This document shows, in pieces, positions 13,886 to 14,928 of a DNA stretch of 14,928 nt. Every line of letters starts with the position of its first letter. The stretch's first letter is position 1. The position numbers and the translations under genes were made by a program. The DNA is taken from contig JAFAZL010000421.1 in the NCBI GenBank assembly GCA_019239815.1, forward strand, positions 1 through 14,928, written 5' to 3'. Source of the DNA: Acidobacteriota bacterium. Its GTDB lineage: Bacteria; Acidobacteriota; Terriglobia; Acidoferrales; UBA7541. The notes under the pieces are model-generated. The model was not told where the DNA came from and searched no databases. It saw only the letters and a list, made by a program, of their open reading frames with translations.

Positions 13886-14928
13886 TTACCATGTCAGCGT
13901 CGTAATCGACCTTGCTGCCAAATCTACCTTGAGCACCTTTTCGTCGAACTTCAAATTCACTGTCATTGCCTCACGCGAACTGTTCAGCAGTTCGACAACG
14001 TAGCGACCGTCGCTCGCGGCAAAAGCCATTGCGCGGACGCCTTTCAGCGCGCCTGATGTGCCGACGCGCACTGCGCCTGGCTTCACGAATTTGCTGAAAT
14101 GGGCGAGATACCAATATGTGCCGGTGTAGGTCACCTCGTGCGTCGTTTTGTTTACGATTACAACCGGGTGCTGAATGTTGGGATCCGGGTTGCCGTGTAC
14201 CGGCGACACGGCCCACGGGCCGCCTGTTTCGTCTAAAATCGCATTCCAGTAGAGCCACGCGGATGTCCCTGCTTCTAGGTCGTTGAAGATAATGTTTCCC
14301 CACACATCTCCATCATCGAATTCGTAGATCGGCAGTTTCTTTTGCTTCGGATACCCAGCTTCGTATGCGTAACAAAGCTCGTCCATCCAGAAGGGAAACT
14401 GCGCGTACTTTTTCTCCAGTGCGGCGATCTTCTCGAAATTTTTGAAGTCGTACCCGTGATATGCGATCACCGAAATGTACTTGCGGACTTCCGGGTCTTC
14501 GAGCACGACAGGATAGCGGCGCGCCGCGACACCTCGTTCGGGCGCTTCGCTGATCATCAATTTGGTCGTCAGTCCCGATTTCGCCAGCGCCGGCCCAACA
14601 TGATCGCGAATCAAAACGCGAATTTCGGGATATTTAATTTTTGTGTAGACCTGTTCCGGTTCATTGAACAGGCTCAAATAGTCGACCGAGATTCCGCGCT
14701 TCTTGTATTCCTCCAGGTACTTCACAAAATAATTTGCCAGCACCGGATAGTATTTTGGCGGGATGTCCTGATGCTTCTTGACGTCGTACAGCATCCAGTC
14801 CGGTGGGTAGTCCATCGGCGCCTGCAAGGCAAAATTGCCATGCTTACGCGCGCGCAAAATATATGTCCCAACTCCGTTCGGGCCAAAATCCCGGTCGACG
14901 GAAAAATTCTTCGGCTCCACGTCGCCGG
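13886..14928 (-). CDS. Glycoside hydrolase, GH30-like (partial, N-terminus beyond the window)
   Basis: Retaining beta-glycosidase; relatives cut glucosylceramide, beta-1,6-glucan or xylan. The reading frame is open at the window end; the visible 347 codons lack roughly the first 100-150 residues of a normal GH30 protein. Numbering from the GTG at 14920 (an internal Val codon, not a proposed start): APMDYPPDWM (34-43) matches the substrate-loop PPxWM motif, LFNEPE (84-89) carries the acid/base Glu87, IAYHGYD (152-158) is a conserved barrel strand, and FWMDELCY (177-184) carries the nucleophile Glu181. The 94-residue spacing between the two Glu fits clan GH-A. The last about 80 residues (265-344) form the beta-sandwich side domain typical of GH30. 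Secretion cannot be judged because the N-terminus is missing. The exact substrate is unknown. Confidence 0.88.
   Translation of the reverse strand, partial: GDVEPKNFSVDRDFGPNGVGTYILRARKHGNFALQAPMDYPPDWMLYDVKKHQDIPPKYYPVLANYFVKYLEEYKKRGISVDYLSLFNEPEQVYTKIKYPEIRVLIRDHVGPALAKSGLTTKLMISEAPERGVAARRYPVVLEDPEVRKYISVIAYHGYDFKNFEKIAALEKKYAQFPFWMDELCYAYEAGYPKQKKLPIYEFDDGDVWGNIIFNDLEAGTSAWLYWNAILDETGGPWAVSPVHGNPDPNIQHPVVIVNKTTHEVTYTGTYWYLAHFSKFVKPGAVRVGTSGALKGVRAMAFAASDGRYVVELLNSSREAMTVNLKFDEKVLKVDLAARSITTLTW

Noticed and set aside
13852..13888. Bidirectional terminator GGTGAAAC/GTTTTACC between the convergent 3' ends
   Set aside because: Eight pairs including one G-T, but a loop of about 24 bases and no T run; too weak to annotate.

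Overview
The window looks like chromosomal DNA of an Acidobacteriota species. The main evidence is a duplicated MacB/FtsX-type permease with the N-terminal prefix typical of the acidobacterial 'ADOP' (duplicated orphan permease) family, directly preceded by a small PadR regulator of the type that accompanies ADOP genes in that phylum. The moderately high G+C content and the lack of any phage or plasmid gene fit this. I see no tRNA, rRNA, CRISPR array or intact insertion sequence.

Layout. Minus strand 1-1289: 5' part of a long class II (adenosylcobalamin-dependent) ribonucleotide reductase gene, nrdJ, cut by the window start. About 130 bases upstream of it, also on the minus strand, lies a region of about 246 bases (1422-1667) with a promoter, several strong stems and a textbook intrinsic terminator. 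It is a candidate small RNA or attenuated leader. Plus strand 1877-5763: a membrane-anchored dual-specificity phosphatase and two paralogous serine/threonine kinases, one soluble and kinase-only, one membrane-spanning with an extracytoplasmic domain. Both kinases carry HGD in place of HRD in the catalytic loop. Each of the three genes has its own long, hairpin-rich leader, so they are neighbours rather than a tight operon.

Minus strand 5881-11604: three ABC-type MacB/FtsX permease proteins and no ATPase. The order of transcription is a tandem pair (11604-10279, then 10266-9028; 12-base gap), followed by a separate PadR-ADOP operon (8884-8555, then 8538-5881; 16-base gap) with its own promoter and a possible operator. 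From 11605 to 12228 there is a non-coding stretch holding an 18-base imperfect direct repeat and a hairpin that resembles dispersed intergenic repeats.

Plus strand 12229-13855: two secreted proteins of unknown function, one beta-rich and possibly LolA-like, one with predicted coiled coils. Minus strand 13886-14928: the C-terminal two thirds or so of a GH30-family glycoside hydrolase, converging on them and cut by the window end.

How it fits together: the window mixes a housekeeping gene (nrdJ) with phylum-typical accessory material for signalling, envelope transport and polysaccharide breakdown. I find no defence island or clear multi-gene novel system. The most promising undescribed items are the structured RNA upstream of nrdJ, the HGD kinase pair with its phosphatase neighbour, and the ATPase-less permease cluster.
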